64,000 nt of DNA from Rosellinia necatrix. Taxonomy: Eukaryota > Ascomycota > Sordariomycetes > Xylariales > Xylariaceae. The stretch covers positions 2,232,001-2,296,000 of the forward strand of contig JAGYVD010000006.1 in NCBI GenBank assembly GCA_021209875.1, read 5' to 3'. Positions 37,117-51,030 of the stretch are shown one piece after another; position 1 is the stretch's first letter, and the number at the start of each line of letters is the position of its first letter. Both the position numbers and the translations under genes were made by a program. A model generated the notes under the pieces. That model was not told the DNA's origin, did not search any database, and saw only the letters and a program-made list of their open reading frames with translations.

Positions 37117-39682
37117 GGCTGCATGCAACAGAGGCGAAAGTTGGGCCAGAAGTCTCGATATACACTCGAGTTATGTAGTTGGGTATGTTCAGTATTGTCG
37201 GGGGGATGGCACGCAAGGAGCGCGGCCGAAATAGATATTATTAGGATTCGGGCACTGCTGCTATTGCGTCGGCGTTTGGTAGCATGCGAAAAGCAGGGAA
37301 CAATTACGGCAGAGCGGGAAACAAATGGGCAATTCCGAGGCAAAGGCCGCGATTGATGGGTAAGACAAGATGGAGAATTGTCTACATTAAATAAATTTAT
37401 ATTGTTAACACGTGCCAGACCGCCGACCTATGATCATCAGGTGTTGGTAGACAACCTCGCAATTTGTAGTGAATGGGCCCTAGCTAATGGACCCGGTTAA
37501 TGTACCCAGGTGGTAGTGAATGACCGTGCGGTCCCAGCAAGCAAACATCGTCCTCGCAGGGCATCGAAGGTCCTTCACAAACCGGAGAGCATGGGCCAAG
37601 ACTAAGAAAGACCAGAACCACTTAACCTAGTGGGATAAGGGGCCGACTACACGACGTCAAGGGCCTCGTTCAGGGGAACCTTTGGCCATTCACCTCTCCG
37701 CTTCAAGTTAAACGAGCAAAGCTCAAGAGGTGGTGGCATGACGGACCACGAAGAAGGTGACCACGAAAAAGGTGCGACGGGAAATGCCATTCATAGCGAG
37801 GACTGGTTGGTCCCTTGGTCGTTTCAAGGGCGGGCATGCGTGGGTGGTGATCGGCGACGAACACCAAGCCATACTATGTGAACCGTTACGAATGTAAGAA
37901 GTAAAGCTGTGGGGTCGGTAACGCAGTGTCGGGACCAACGCGTGTGGGGTAATTCCGGGGTAAGGGCCAGTGGGCCCGGCGCCCCAGCCCCGGATCCCCG
38001 GAGCTTAAGGGGACCACTCAGATCCTGTGCATCAACACCCCCCTCCTCCTCCGCGAGCGGTGTGCACGGATCGAGATTGTTGTTTCTACAAGCTAACCCC
38101 ACTAAAAGGTCCGAAATATCATCATAACCCCGATCTAACCCCAATTTACGCCGGTATATACCTCTCGTGCGATTAGCGTGCCACGCCGCTGGGGTGTTTG
38201 TCAATCAGACATATAGGTATGTATGGATAGATGACTTGGCGGATTTCATACCCCGCGTGACCTATTGTTTGCTATTAGAGACATAATTAAGCGTATTCTC
38301 CAGCTCGAGCCATCCTTCATCTCGGTCAGGACAGAGCGCGATTCGGTGTATCAGGTTGCACAAGAAGTATTCGAGGGTCGGGATTTTAATCGCCAAACAA
38401 ATTCAAGAATGGTTACTGACAGAAGTGATATCATAGGTGGCTGCACTGACGAGACGGGTGATGAAACATTTGGTACAGAGCCGAGCGGGCCGATCGATAA
38501 CTAGGCTTTTCGCATGAATCCATCCGCATATGAAGAGCAACTCAGCAACAGCCGAGAAATGAGGCAGTTATTCCCTATCGTATCCCCACATCTAGATAGG
38601 CCGTTATTGGATTGAATGGGATGCAGTGAATAGAGTACGACTGTACGCTAGCCGGCCAGTATAAGAGGAACATCTCGCGTTTCCTTGCAGATGCCTAGAG
38701 AACGTGTATCCACTGACCTAATCCGGGGCGCGGATGGTGACGCAACGCTGGTGCAAGGTATTCTTGACAGGTCATTTGAATATGCGGTGGTAGTCGAGTT
38801 CCAGCAACAAAACCCCCGAGTCGCAAGTAGGCATATGAGCATCCTGTCACAAGAGACCGGAGACTTCGCAGATCCCGCCTTGGAGAAATAGAGTGACATT
38901 CACGTGACATGGGCCTAGGTATCAACGCCAGAGAGAGGCAGGTGGGCTCGGGTGACTGTAAATAAGGCATAGATCAAGAGGTGGGAGACCCTAGCTGATA
39001 TGAAGCACGTCACAAATCAAAGGGGACTGTAGAAGAGTAAGGAGCGCGTAATAGAGGAAAATAACCCTTTAGGCACTACGATGTCGAGGCAAGCGAGCTT
39101 CTTTACTCCGATTGTAGTTGAACGTCGTACTACGGAAGACTTAGACCAATGCATGTAATACCTATATTTTTATTTGACGAGTTGGCTCAGCGTGTGCTAG
39201 TGTTAATGCTGCCCTAGCACAGGCATGCATCAAAAAATCGCCCAGAAAATAAGCAGTGTCAAGACCTGCCAGACTACGATTAGGTTTCTGAGGGCCGATC
39301 ACGCTGTAGTTCAAAAAATATAGGGGTGGTTACCCATCACGGTAGACATTGTATCAATTACTACAAAACGCCTGCCTGTTGCACATGCTATATACCATAT
39401 GAATGCAAGGTGTGGTAGAAGCTGTGAGGATTAGGGTGACTGGGTAGTGTATAGACTCATTACCCTATCAGGTGTGACGTGACTACTTTGCAAATAACAT
39501 CCCTTACTCGAAAGTACCTTCAGCCTCGACCACCACTATTTTTATTATGTCTGATTTCAATTGGGCAATCACACTTTTCTGTGATTTAACAATACGTTCA
39601 TAGAACACTAATTTTAAAGCACTTAGCTGTGTCATGTTTTCAAAAGCGATAGTTTTTAACATTACGTCTACCTCCTCCAATG
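37117..39682. other. Intergenic region, no gene recognised
   Basis: A GC-rich patch at about 37940-38060 carries several CCCCGG and CCCCAG motifs, which resemble CreA carbon-repressor sites upstream of the transporter, though far from it. Short frames at 38265-38504, 38685-38891 and 39504-39719 (minus) have protein-like composition but no recognisable domain or reliable start. Confidence 0.4.
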
Positions 39683-39954
39683 TAATGGCTGCAATAGTGG
39701 CAGTTGGTTCAGTGCCCAACTATACCTCTGTATTTAGAAGAAAAACTAAAGTTGAAGAGAAGAGGAAACTACGTCCAGGGCCGGCCAGAATTCCTACTTG
39801 TACATACAACAGCCTATTCACTGCGTGACTGGCCTGCCGCATTCACTCCTTCCTACCGGCACCCACCAGGGCTATTCACTACCACCTAGCCACCTAGCCA
39901 CCTTCTGTACCGGCGACCCAGCCAATCAGGGGTCAGCATGGCTGTGGGCCATTA
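39683..39954 (+). repeat. Dispersed ~270-bp repeat, copy A (undamaged)
   Basis: The copy starts TAATGGCTGCAATAG and ends near CATGGCTGTGGGCCAT. It aligns with copies at 41272-41537 (inverted), 56385-56660 and 57039-57503 (split). It keeps a normal base composition, so it escaped the C-to-T mutation seen in the others. It faces copy B in inverted orientation about 1.3 kb away. Confidence 0.8.
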
Positions 39955-39959
39955 CATCT

Positions 39960-41214
39960 AACCCCATTGTGGCCAGACTAGAAAGCAATAAGGGGGGTAG
40001 AATTTGACCATTGTTCAAGCTTAATATGGTATACCTAATTAACGTTAAAGACACGAATTAATAGACGTCTTCCCTAAAGGAGCTACTCACTTTGAAATAT
40101 AGATTCATGTAATCCGGAGAGCGAAGGATACCTATGTCCACAATCGTCCTTTGACGTCCTTTGCTTTTGAAAATAACGGCCTCAAGATCATTTATTGTCG
40201 CACCAGTCCGAGAAACCACCACCGCCCACTCCATAATCGGTATTGGGTTTACGGCGAGGCCATCGCTATCATCGATCAAATTGCAAAGCCGCAACTCTGC
40301 CTAAATAGTTGATTAGTAGTAAAGGTTACACAAAGCTAGATAAGGCTTACCTCTTTTACAATGGTTAAATCTGGAGCTCCATTGAGCTTCCGCAAATTAA
40401 ATTCATGCTTTCGTAGAGTATCACAGCGATTTACAGGGTCGCCAGAGGGTTCTGCACCAACCCCATTTCAATAGTTTGCCATTACGGTTTTCTAAGAGGT
40501 ACATTGTTGATGATTCTAAAAGCCCTGGTGATAATGACCTTTAAATGAGAGTGCATATGTTCTATGGATTCTTGTAAGAGCAATCCTGCGAGTGAGTAAG
40601 GCTAATGTAAAAGTAATGATCCTGCGAAAAGTCACACATATTTCCTCGTAAATTAGCATGGAATAAGCCGTTTTAAGATGCATAACTCACCTTAGCAAAT
40701 CCATAGCCATGCACTAGCTGGTGGATGTTGCGGCTGTCACCAATTAATATGTTCGTGGTTGCCTATGACGAACCTCCATAGGCATTTCCTCCCTTAGCAT
40801 CACTAGTCCGGGTATCCCCGTGTATTCTGATACCATTCTTGGGACTGGCCATTCAAGGAGCCATTTCGGGGGATTCCATCCGAATAAACCACCAGGCCGA
40901 GAATTAAATGTTGGAAAGTTGATGTGACTTGAACTATGTAATGTAGGTATAATGTAAAAAATGACGACAAGAAAGCTACCATGTTGCCGGACTTAAAGAG
41001 CAACGGGTTCTTAAACAGATTCCTTTCCTAGAAATCGACAGAGTTTGGGGATCATTTCGTAGTTGTAAGTTATGGTGTGCAGTGTATGCGTAGTAAGGGA
41101 GATATTGAATAGTATAGCCCACAACGCGTATTCTAACAGGTGCATTACAAGATGCAGCAGGGAAGACATTATTATCAAGTGTATATGGGTCACTCCACAA
41201 CTTCCTGTCCACAT
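39960..41214 (-). pseudogene. Unrecognised spliced gene fragment between inverted repeats
   Basis: Coding-like exons with good splice sites run on the minus strand. 40762-40691 (24 codons) ends at GTGAGT. A segment ending at 40351 joins across a 50-nt intron (40350-40301, perfect TACTAAT branch) to 40300-40091 (70 codons), which ends at another GTGAGT donor. A following exon can be read to a stop near 39975, right at the edge of repeat copy A. Further coding-like text at 40950-40765 (GGLFGWNPPKWLLEWP onward) and 41214-41000 cannot be joined without breaks. I do not recognise the protein. It appears truncated, and the flanking inverted repeats suggest a captured or disrupted gene. Confidence 0.5.
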
Positions 41215-41271
41215 ATTACTTGAGATATCTCAGGTCTCTTTAGGGCCCTTTACTGTACTCTACACCTTGTG

Positions 41272-41537
41272 TCATAACCCACAGCCATGATGGCCCTGAT
41301 TGGCGGGCCGAATAAGTGGCCTGGCGGCCCCTGATTGGTTCCCCGGCTAAGTAGGTATAAGTACGAAGTAATAAATACGGTAGGCTAGTCACGTAGTGAA
41401 TAGCTAGTGGTATATATAAATAAAAATTCTGGCCGTCGGCCTTATATATAGTTTTTTTTTTTTTTTAACTTTAGTTTTTTTTTTTAATATATAAATATAG
41501 TTAGACTTTGTTTTAACTGCTGTTATTACAGCTATTA
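41272..41537 (-). repeat. Dispersed ~270-bp repeat, copy B (inverted, partly RIP-mutated)
   Basis: Read on the minus strand this matches copy A from TAATAGCTG to CATGGCTGTGGG. Its outer half is heavily C-to-T/G-to-A mutated and its inner half much less so. The edge of the AT isochore therefore passes through this copy. Confidence 0.8.
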
Positions 41538-42328
41538 TAAAACTAAAGTTTATTTTTTATTGTTTAAAAAAACGTTAAATTTTTTTAACTGATTAAATAA
41601 TTAATTAATTAATTAATTTATTAAAACGTTATAGCAAAAAAAATTAATTTAATTTTTTTAATAAAAGCTAAATAATAAATATGTTTTAAAAAAAAACAAT
41701 TTAAATAAACTAGCTTTATATAATAATATTTAATATAACTATTATAAATTTTAATGTTAATTTTTAAAGTTTATAAAATTATTAATATAAATTAATAATA
41801 TTAATACAGCCAGGGGTTTTAATTAAAAAAATAAAAGCTATAATAAAAATAAAAAAATAAAAAAACAAACTTATTAATATTTTTATATTAAAATTATATT
41901 ATTAGCAGTTATAATTAAAATATATATATAGTTAGTTTTTATAAAATTTTATAAAAATTAATATTATTTATTTTATTATAAATAAATAAGCAAAAATAAT
42001 TTTATAATAATAATAAATAAAAAAACATGTATTTTTTTATAAAACAGCTTTAAAATTTTTAATAGTTTATAAAATTAATTTAAAACTATTTTAAAAATAT
42101 ATATTATAAGTGTAAATATTATTTTTATTTATAAACATTATTTAAAATATTTAAAAACGTTATTAATATAATTAATAATCTTAATTATAATTTTATATAA
42201 ATAATATATTAAATAAATTAATTTAGCTGCAAAAATAAAAAATTAAAGCTAATTTAAACTAAGTTTTAATTAAAACTAATAAAAAATTAAAATTTTAAAA
42301 ACTAGATTTTTATAATATTTATTAATTA

Positions 42329-42428
42329 GGTTCTACTAAAGACAAGGCTCCACTACCTAACTTCTTTTTTTACAACTTTAACTTTTAAGCATATTAAGCT
42401 TAAAATAGTTTTAAATTTATTAATTAAA
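42329..42428 (+). repeat. RIP-mutated partial copy of the 18161 repeat unit
   Basis: The stretch starting GGTTCTACTAAAG follows the first 100 bases of the 18161 unit, with C-to-T and G-to-A differences. It breaks off near 42428. Confidence 0.7.
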
Positions 42429-45400
42429 ACAAAAAAGAAATAATAAATTAAACATTTTAATATTAAAAAACGTTTAAAAGCTGTAATAATATTATATTTA
42501 TAATAATATTTTTTATTTTAAAGCTAATAATATAATAAAAATATATAAACTAAAACTTTATTTTTAATAATTATATAAACTAAATTTTTAGCGATATAAA
42601 TAATATTATAATTTTTAGCTTGTTATTAATTTATATTTATATTAAATTAAACTGGCAATTTTTTAAAAAACAAGCTAAAGCTAATATAGCAAATATTTTT
42701 GCTTTTAAAAAAAATTTGTTTAATATAAGCTATATTTTTGTTTATAGCGTTTTAAACATAAAAAAAAAAAAACTTTAATAAAGCCGATTTAAATTTAAAA
42801 TTAAATTAAGTTTAATTTGTTTAAAAAGCTTAAATTTAAATTTTAAGTCTGCTAAAAGATATAAATTATTTTTTATAGTTTAATTAATAACAGGCTAGTT
42901 TTGTAAAGTTAATTAAAAACAGTTTATAATAATATTTTGCTGTAATTTTAAACTAATAAATTTAATTAAATTATAAATAAAAATATATATATTTTGAACA
43001 TAGCAATAGTTTTATATATAAACTAAAAAAAATATTATAATATAAATAATATTTTTAAATTAAAAATAAATAAAAATAATATTTTTATTTAAATATAAAG
43101 TTTTTAATTTTTATAGCAATTTATATATAATTATTTAAATTATAATTATATATAGCTTTAGCTATAAATAATTTTATTTATATAATATATAAACTAAGTT
43201 TAATATATAAATTAAAAACAGTAATTTTTTATAGCAGCTTATATAAAATATTATTTAATAATTTTATATATAGCTGCTTTATAATTAAAATAAAATTAAA
43301 AATAAAAATTTAATTATTTATTAATTATAGCTTTAAAAGTAATAAACTATATTAATTTAATAATAAATTAAATTAAAAACAACTTATATTTAAATATATT
43401 TTATTAAAAAATAAACTTTATAATAAATAAAATAATTATAATTATATTAAAACTAGCTTAATTTTATATTATTATAAGCATATATGTTATTATTATAAAA
43501 ATATATATAAAAACCAGCTTGTACTAAAAAAAACTTAAAATAAATCAGCTGTTTTATAACTTAATTATAGCTTAATAATTTAATTAGAACTTAACCTATA
43601 TTTATTTTAAAAATAATTTAAAATACTATTAATTATTTAAATAATAATATTAGCTTTAAAACTATAACTTAAATTTATAATAAATATAATATTAAAGTTT
43701 AAAGCTTTTAATTAAATAGATTTTTATTTATAGCTTTTTATTTTTTTTAATTTAAATTTTAATAAAAACGTTATAAAATTATTTAAACAACTTAAAAAAT
43801 ATTAATTAATATTTTATGCTATAAAATATATTTAAGCTATAAAGCTATTTTAATTTAAGCTGTTTAAACAACTTAAAATTAGCTAATAAAAACTATTTAA
43901 TAATTAAATAATAAATTAAAACAGATTTAATATAAAATCAGATTATAAAATAAAGCAGCTTTATAAGCTTAGTTTATTTTTTTTTAAGCTTAGTTTTAAA
44001 ACTTTTTAAAAATAACGTTAAATATATTATTTTTTTTTAAAAACAGCTTAATTAATAATTAAATCTAACTTAAAATAGCAGCGCTTAAATATTTAATAAT
44101 ATAATAAATATTTAATTTAGTTTAAGCTGTAGGCTTAAATATATATTTTATTAAAAAACTTAAAAACGCGTTTTAATTAATCCTGGTTATATTTTTATAA
44201 TAAATACTGCTTAAATTTAAATAAAATTAAAGTTTTTTATAAAAATAGTTTTTATTTAACTTATATATAGTTTTTTTTTTTAATTTATTTATTAAAAATC
44301 TGTATTAAATTTTAAAAGTTTTTTTTGTTTATATTAATAATATATTATTTAAATAATTTTGTTTTTATAATATTTATATTATATATTTAAAAATATTTCA
44401 TATTTATTAAAAATATAACTATTTTTAAATATATTACACTTAATTTTAAACTATAATAAAAACTGCGAAAATATTTATATAAAAATTTTAGTATTAAAAT
44501 TAATATATTTTTAATATAAGCATAACTTGTTAATAAAAAAAATAAAAATAAAATAAATTATATCTAAAATAATATTAAAACTATAAATATTTTAAAAAAA
44601 CTAAAAACGTTATAAATTACTTAAGTTTTTATATTATAATAATTTTAATTAACAGAGCTTTTTTTATAATATATAAGCGTTATTATTTAAATTTAGCTTA
44701 TAGCTGTTTTAATTATTATTTAAATAAATAATATAAAACTTTATTTAATAGCTTAACGCTTTAAAAACTTTAATAAAATATTTATATTAAATATAAATAA
44801 TTGTTTAACTTATTATTTATTTATAAACGTTTTAAAATTAAAGCTTAATAAATTTTAGTTTAAAATAAAAATAAATATTTATAATTAATATATAACGTTA
44901 TTTATTTTTAAAAACCAGGCTTATAATTATTTACGTTTTAAAATAAAATATTATAAAATATTAATATTTTTAAAATTATAATAATTTAAATTATATTTTA
45001 ATATTAACATATATATTAAATATTTAATTTTATAATTATTTATATAAATAATATAATTATATAAGCTGGTTTAATTAATATATTTATAAAAACTTTTTAT
45101 TATTATATTTATTTTATACAATATTTATTTTAGCTATATAAAACAATATCTGCTTTTAAATTAAATAAATAATATTATAAAACAATAATTTAATTAATAT
45201 TTTATTTTAAGCTAAATTTATAATAATTATTAACTTATGTTTTAATTAGGAGTTTTTATTAAAAATAATTTAACTTTATATTTTTAAACAGAATTTAAAA
45301 CAATAATTTATTTTATTTTAAAAATAATTATATTTGTTTATTATACCCAGGCTTAATAAATTTAATTTAAAAAACATATAACGTAATAATAAACTTATAT

Positions 45401-46064
45401 AAAAACTAATATTTTTATTAAAACAGGCCAGCCTGGCTTATATTAGCATAAACTTTTATTTTATATATATATAACTATATATTTAGCTTTTTATAACGGA
45501 TTATTTAAAGTTTAATTTTATATAAATATATATTTATATTATATTTAGTTTATATTAATTTATTTTTAAACATATAAATTTTTAAACATTTATATATTAA
45601 ACGTTTAATTTAAAAATAATATATATTTTTTTTTATAAATAAAACAATTTTATTAAAACTTTAATTTTAAAACAACTTTTAATTAAACTAGTATTAAATA
45701 AAGCTATAACAAATAAAAACTTACATAATAAACTAATAATTAACGCAGCTTTTATAACAGCTTAGCACAGCTTTTTATAGCTAAGCAAAATTATATATAA
45801 AAAATCTAACCTATAAAAGCTTTATAAAAAAGCTGTTTTAGGCCTATTAAAATTCTTAATTTAATTTTTAATAAATAAAAATTATTTTTAAATATTATTA
45901 TATAAAATAAAAACAAATAAAAAACGCTTTAAAATAAACGTAATAATAAGCGTTATAAACAGCTTATTATATTTAATTATTTATATAGTAAACTTTTAAA
46001 ATAAAATATTATTTTAACATATATATATAATTAATTATTACTTTTTTATTTTATAAATAATATT

Positions 46065-46247
46065 TAGTAAGGTTTACTAGGGGTAGTGTGGTTAAGTCTG
46101 TAAAAGTGTGATGTAGATTAGATGGAGGCTTCTGGTCCCTGCGGGACCAGAAGCCTTGTTAGGCTAGGTTACCTTATCTAAGCTACACAATCCTTATCTA
46201 GCTAGCTTCGCTAGCTAGATAAGGAGCCCCCCTTGCTGACTGTGACA
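46065..46247. mobile_element. Solo LTR, 183 bp, with target duplication ATATT and two perfect hairpins
   Basis: A GC-normal island is flanked by ATATT on both sides (46060-46064 and 46248-46252) and ends TGTGACA. Its first bases read TAG, which a single G-to-A change from TGG would explain. Inside are two perfect inverted repeats: GGCTTCTGGTCCC with a 3-base loop (about 46107-46135) and CCTTATCTAGCTAGC with a TTC loop (about 46190-46222). The lack of RIP damage shows it landed in DNA that was already degraded. Confidence 0.75.
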
Positions 46248-46994
46248 ATATTTTTTTAAAAACTAAAGCCTTTTAAATTTTATAAAACCGCTTATTATGT
46301 TTAAAAATTAATTACAACATATATTTAAATTATAGTTTTAAATAAAGCGCTGTTTAACATATATATAAGATAAGCATAAATAAAAACAACATAAAACTTT
46401 TAAGCTATTAAATATTAAATATAATAAAACGCTATTATAAAACGTTTTTAGCTGAAATATTAAAAGCTAATAAACGTTTTATATTTAATATAAACTTAAA
46501 CTATTTTATATTATAAAAGCTAATAAAAAGCTAAACTTTAAATATATTTATTATTTTATTTTAAAAGCTTATTTAATATTAAATTTACGTTAAATTTGCT
46601 TTTATTAGCAAATAAATAAATATATTTAGCATAAACGTTGAATTTATTGCAAATTTGCTTTTAATTTCAATAAAATTTAATAATAATATATTTAATTAAC
46701 TATATAATAAATTTACAGCAAATTTGCTTTAAACTATTAAATAAAAAAATATATATATTATTATATATTAAATTTATATCAAGTTTGCAGTAAAACATAA
46801 AATAATTAAATTATTTAAAAGCATTTTATATTATATATTTTTATTTAATGTTTAAGCTTTACGTATTAAATTTAAGCTTAATTTTTAGCTAATTTATTTA
46901 TTAAAACTTTTAGCGTTAAAACATTAAAAAAAAAGTTTTATTAAGCAAATTTATATTTTTTTGCTGCGACTTTTATTATTTTTATTATTATTTA

Positions 46995-47490
<496 letters not shown>

Positions 47491-48358
47491 AAAAAAAATT
47501 AGATTAAAAATTCCCGTTTATTTTAAAATTTTATATAAATAATATATAAAATAATATTAACTTAAACATAATATTTAAAACAATATAAAATATTTAAAAT
47601 CTTATAAAAAATAATATATTTTTAAAGCTTTTAAAAATAAAAATATAATTATATTTTAAAAAAACATATAATATAAAAATCTATTAAAATTTTTAAATGC
47701 TATTTTTATTTAATATTTAAATAATAAAACAGATGCTAATTTATTATTAAATTTACTACTGCTAGCCAGCGTTTTTTAAAAAAATACTGCTATATATGTT
47801 TAATTTTAAAACTTTTATAAAATTTAAAAAAAAAAAATACTTAAGTTTTTACGCCGATAAAATACTAGCCCTAGAAAATTTTTTTTATAAGTAGTACTAT
47901 GTTTTATAATAAATTATAATAAAGTTATATTATAACTAACAATTATTTAAGCTTTAATTTTTTTTTTTTTTTAAAAAAGCCTATTAAAAAACTTCTATTT
48001 TAAAAGTTTTTTTTTTAATAAAGCTAAATAAAATATATATAAAGCTTGTTATATAAAACAAAAGTTATAAACTTATTTAATATATATATAAGTTTTTATA
48101 TAATATTAATAGTTTAACGCATATATATATATAAAATAAAAAACTTTTATAAAATTTATTTAATATATATATATATATTATTTTATAAAAGTTATATAAA
48201 CCTACTTATATAAATTACTCTAACATATTATATAAATATATTAATTAATATAATATTTTTTATTTAAATATTAAACTAAATTATTATTATTATATAATAT
48301 ATAATTTAAATCTTATTATTTATATAAAGTCCTAATAAACGTATTTAATAAATATATC

Positions 48359-48649
48359 TGATTTTATAGCATATATAAAGCTTTATAAGTTTTACGCGGC
48401 AGACTGCACCTGCACGCGCGCGCTACGCAAAACAAATCCCCGACTAAATTCAAACATAAATACAGCCAGTCTAAAAAAACAGCTTTTAGCTATTTATATA
48501 AAAATAGAAAACTAACCACTGAAAAGTTGACCTATATAACGAAACACAAGCTAAATAATTAATTTATCTGCACGTCTGGTTTTTTCTACTTATAACTCTC
48601 AACTTTTTCGTAATTTTTATCACGCTTGCAAGCTCGCTTTAGGCCTTTA
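48359..48649 (+). mobile_element. LTR-like repeat, RIP-mutated copy
   Basis: This is a direct copy of 47202-47490, carrying many C-to-T and G-to-A changes (for example TATATAAGG has become TATATAAAA). Conserved runs such as AACTAACCACTGAA and GCAAGCTCGCTTTAGGC anchor the alignment. Confidence 0.7.
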
Positions 48650-50754
48650 ATTTAATTTTTTTAATTATAAACTTTTTTTTTTTTTTAAGTTTTATTATTT
48701 TATTATTTAAATTATTAGCTTTTTGTTTTAATAATAAGTTATTAAAATATAATTATAGTTTATTAATATAATAATAATTTATTATTTTTTATAAAAAACC
48801 GTTTAATATAAAAATATTATTGTTTTTATTAATTATTTTAAACTTTTATTACGTTATAAAAAGTTTAGCTTATTAAATAATTAATTGGTTTTTTATAATT
48901 GTTTTTTTAAAATTAATATATAATAGTTTATATTAAAATTAAGTTTTTTTATTTATAATTAATTTATTTAGTTATATAAATTTAAGTTTAAATTAAATGT
49001 TTTTTATTAAATTTATAAATTAAGCGATTTTTTTTTTGTTTTAAGCTTTTGTTTTTAAAGTTTTTTTTTTTTTAAAAGTTTTTTAATTTTTTGCTATAGT
49101 TTAGTTTTTTAATTAAAATAAAAAACATTAAAAATTTTATTTCAGCTTTATAAAATAATATATTTATTAATTTATATAATAGTGCTGCTTATATATAATT
49201 TATTATTAAAATACGTTTAAACTAATCGTTTTAATAATAATTAATATATAATTATAATTATTAATTTAAATATTTGTTTATAATTTTTATTTATTTTATA
49301 ATTTTATAGTAGCTAGCAAAAGCTAAAATATATTTTATATTTATTAATTTATATAATTTGTTTATAAATTTTAAAATAAATTATAAACTTTAATTTAAAG
49401 TTATTATTGCTAATATATTAAATATTTAAAATAGCTTTTTATAATATATTTTAGCTGCGTTTATTATAATAGCTTATATAATATATAAAATTATTTAAGT
49501 TTTTTTTAATTAGTTTATTATAATAAATACGTTATTATAATTATATTTATTTTAAAACATTTGTTTAAAGTTTATTATTAAATATTATTATATATAATTA
49601 AATATTAGCAGAAGTTTTAGTTTTTTAAAGTTTTATTACATAATATTTCTGCTAAGCGGCATTTTATATAGTTTATTATATAAATATTACAGCTGTTTGC
49701 TAGTTTAAACTATAGATATTTTTTTAATATTAGTTTTTAGTTTTATGTTTTTTAAATATGCTGTAAATATATAATTATAAATTTTTATATTAATTTAGTT
49801 TTTAAATATAAATAATTTAATATTATTAGTTATTTATTTATTATAATTAATTTGTTTATTATTTGCTAAAAATTATTATTTCTAGTTTTTTAGTTTTATA
49901 TTAATAAATTTTTATACCGAGGTTTTACGGTTTTTTTTAATATTTTTTAATTAATTAAAGTTTTTTAGATTTTTAGATTTTTATATAAATATATTATTAA
50001 TATTTAGTAATTATGTTTTATTTAATTTAAAATATGTTTTATAATATTATTTATAAATTAAAATATTATTAAATATTTTAAGCTTTTTTTTGCTTTTTAT
50101 ATTAATAGATTTTTTATTTTTAAAATAAAACATTTATAACTATATTTTTTTTAGTTAAAAATAATAAAAAATTATATTTTAAAAATAAATTAGTTTATTC
50201 TGCTTATTGTAAGTTTAAATATTATTTTATATTAAAATATTCTAAAGCTTAATAATTAATAATTATTAAAAAAGTTTTTTGTTTATTAATTAGTTCAAGT
50301 TGCTATTTTTTAAAACTATAGCTACTACTAACATTTTTTATTAAAAATTCTATAATTTAGCTCTGTATTATATAATATTTTTAAAAATAAGCTGTTAAAT
50401 ATTAATTTTTTATATAATTAAAATAATACGCTAAAAGCTACTTTATTAAAAAGTTAGTTTTTATTTTAATAAATAAGTTATAATTATAATATTTTAGTTA
50501 TAATATAAAAATTAAAGCTTTTTAATATGCTAAAAGCTTTATTATATTTATTAGTTTATTTAAAAGCTTTTTTTTTATTAAACAGTTTATAAAAAAGCTA
50601 TTTAATTATATTTATTTATAAACTTTTAATAAAAGTTATAAAAACTTAGAAAAACAGCATATTTTTATAATAATAAATACTTTTTAATTTATTACAGCTT
50701 TTATTTTAACAAAATTAATATAAATATTATTAATATTTATTATATAGTTTAAAA

Positions 50755-51030
50755 ACTTGGTCTGTTTTATATAAAATTCCGACTTTTTAAATTAGCTTAT
50801 AATTTTATGTTTTATAATTTTAAAGCATTTTTTAAATATATATATAATAAGTTTTTAAATTATTAAAATAAATAAAAACATTGTTTATATAAATATTATA
50901 AAAGTTATTAAAAAATTAAATAATATATTATTAATATATTTTAAAATATAAAAGTTTATTTATTAAACTAAAAAAAATTTTATAATAATAAGTTTTATAT
51001 TTAATATAAAATATAATAAAGTTTTTATTT
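50755..51030 (-). mobile_element. RIP-destroyed Ty3/gypsy reverse transcriptase remnant
   Basis: Read on the minus strand, the text follows the gypsy RT order: a TAFRTRYG-like segment, INNILFNFL (compare INDVLREFLD), then FYINNVFIYFNNLKT in place of the usual YLDDILIYS region (near 50880-50891), then a KLYANLKKSEF-like segment. The catalytic Asp pair has become Asn-Asn, which G-to-A changes explain. Stops and shifts interrupt it throughout. The element must extend to both sides but cannot be followed. Confidence 0.7.

Noticed and set aside
38265..38891. Two protein-like frames (about 79 and 68 codons)
   Set aside because: No ATG in good context for the first, no shared splice path and no recognised family.
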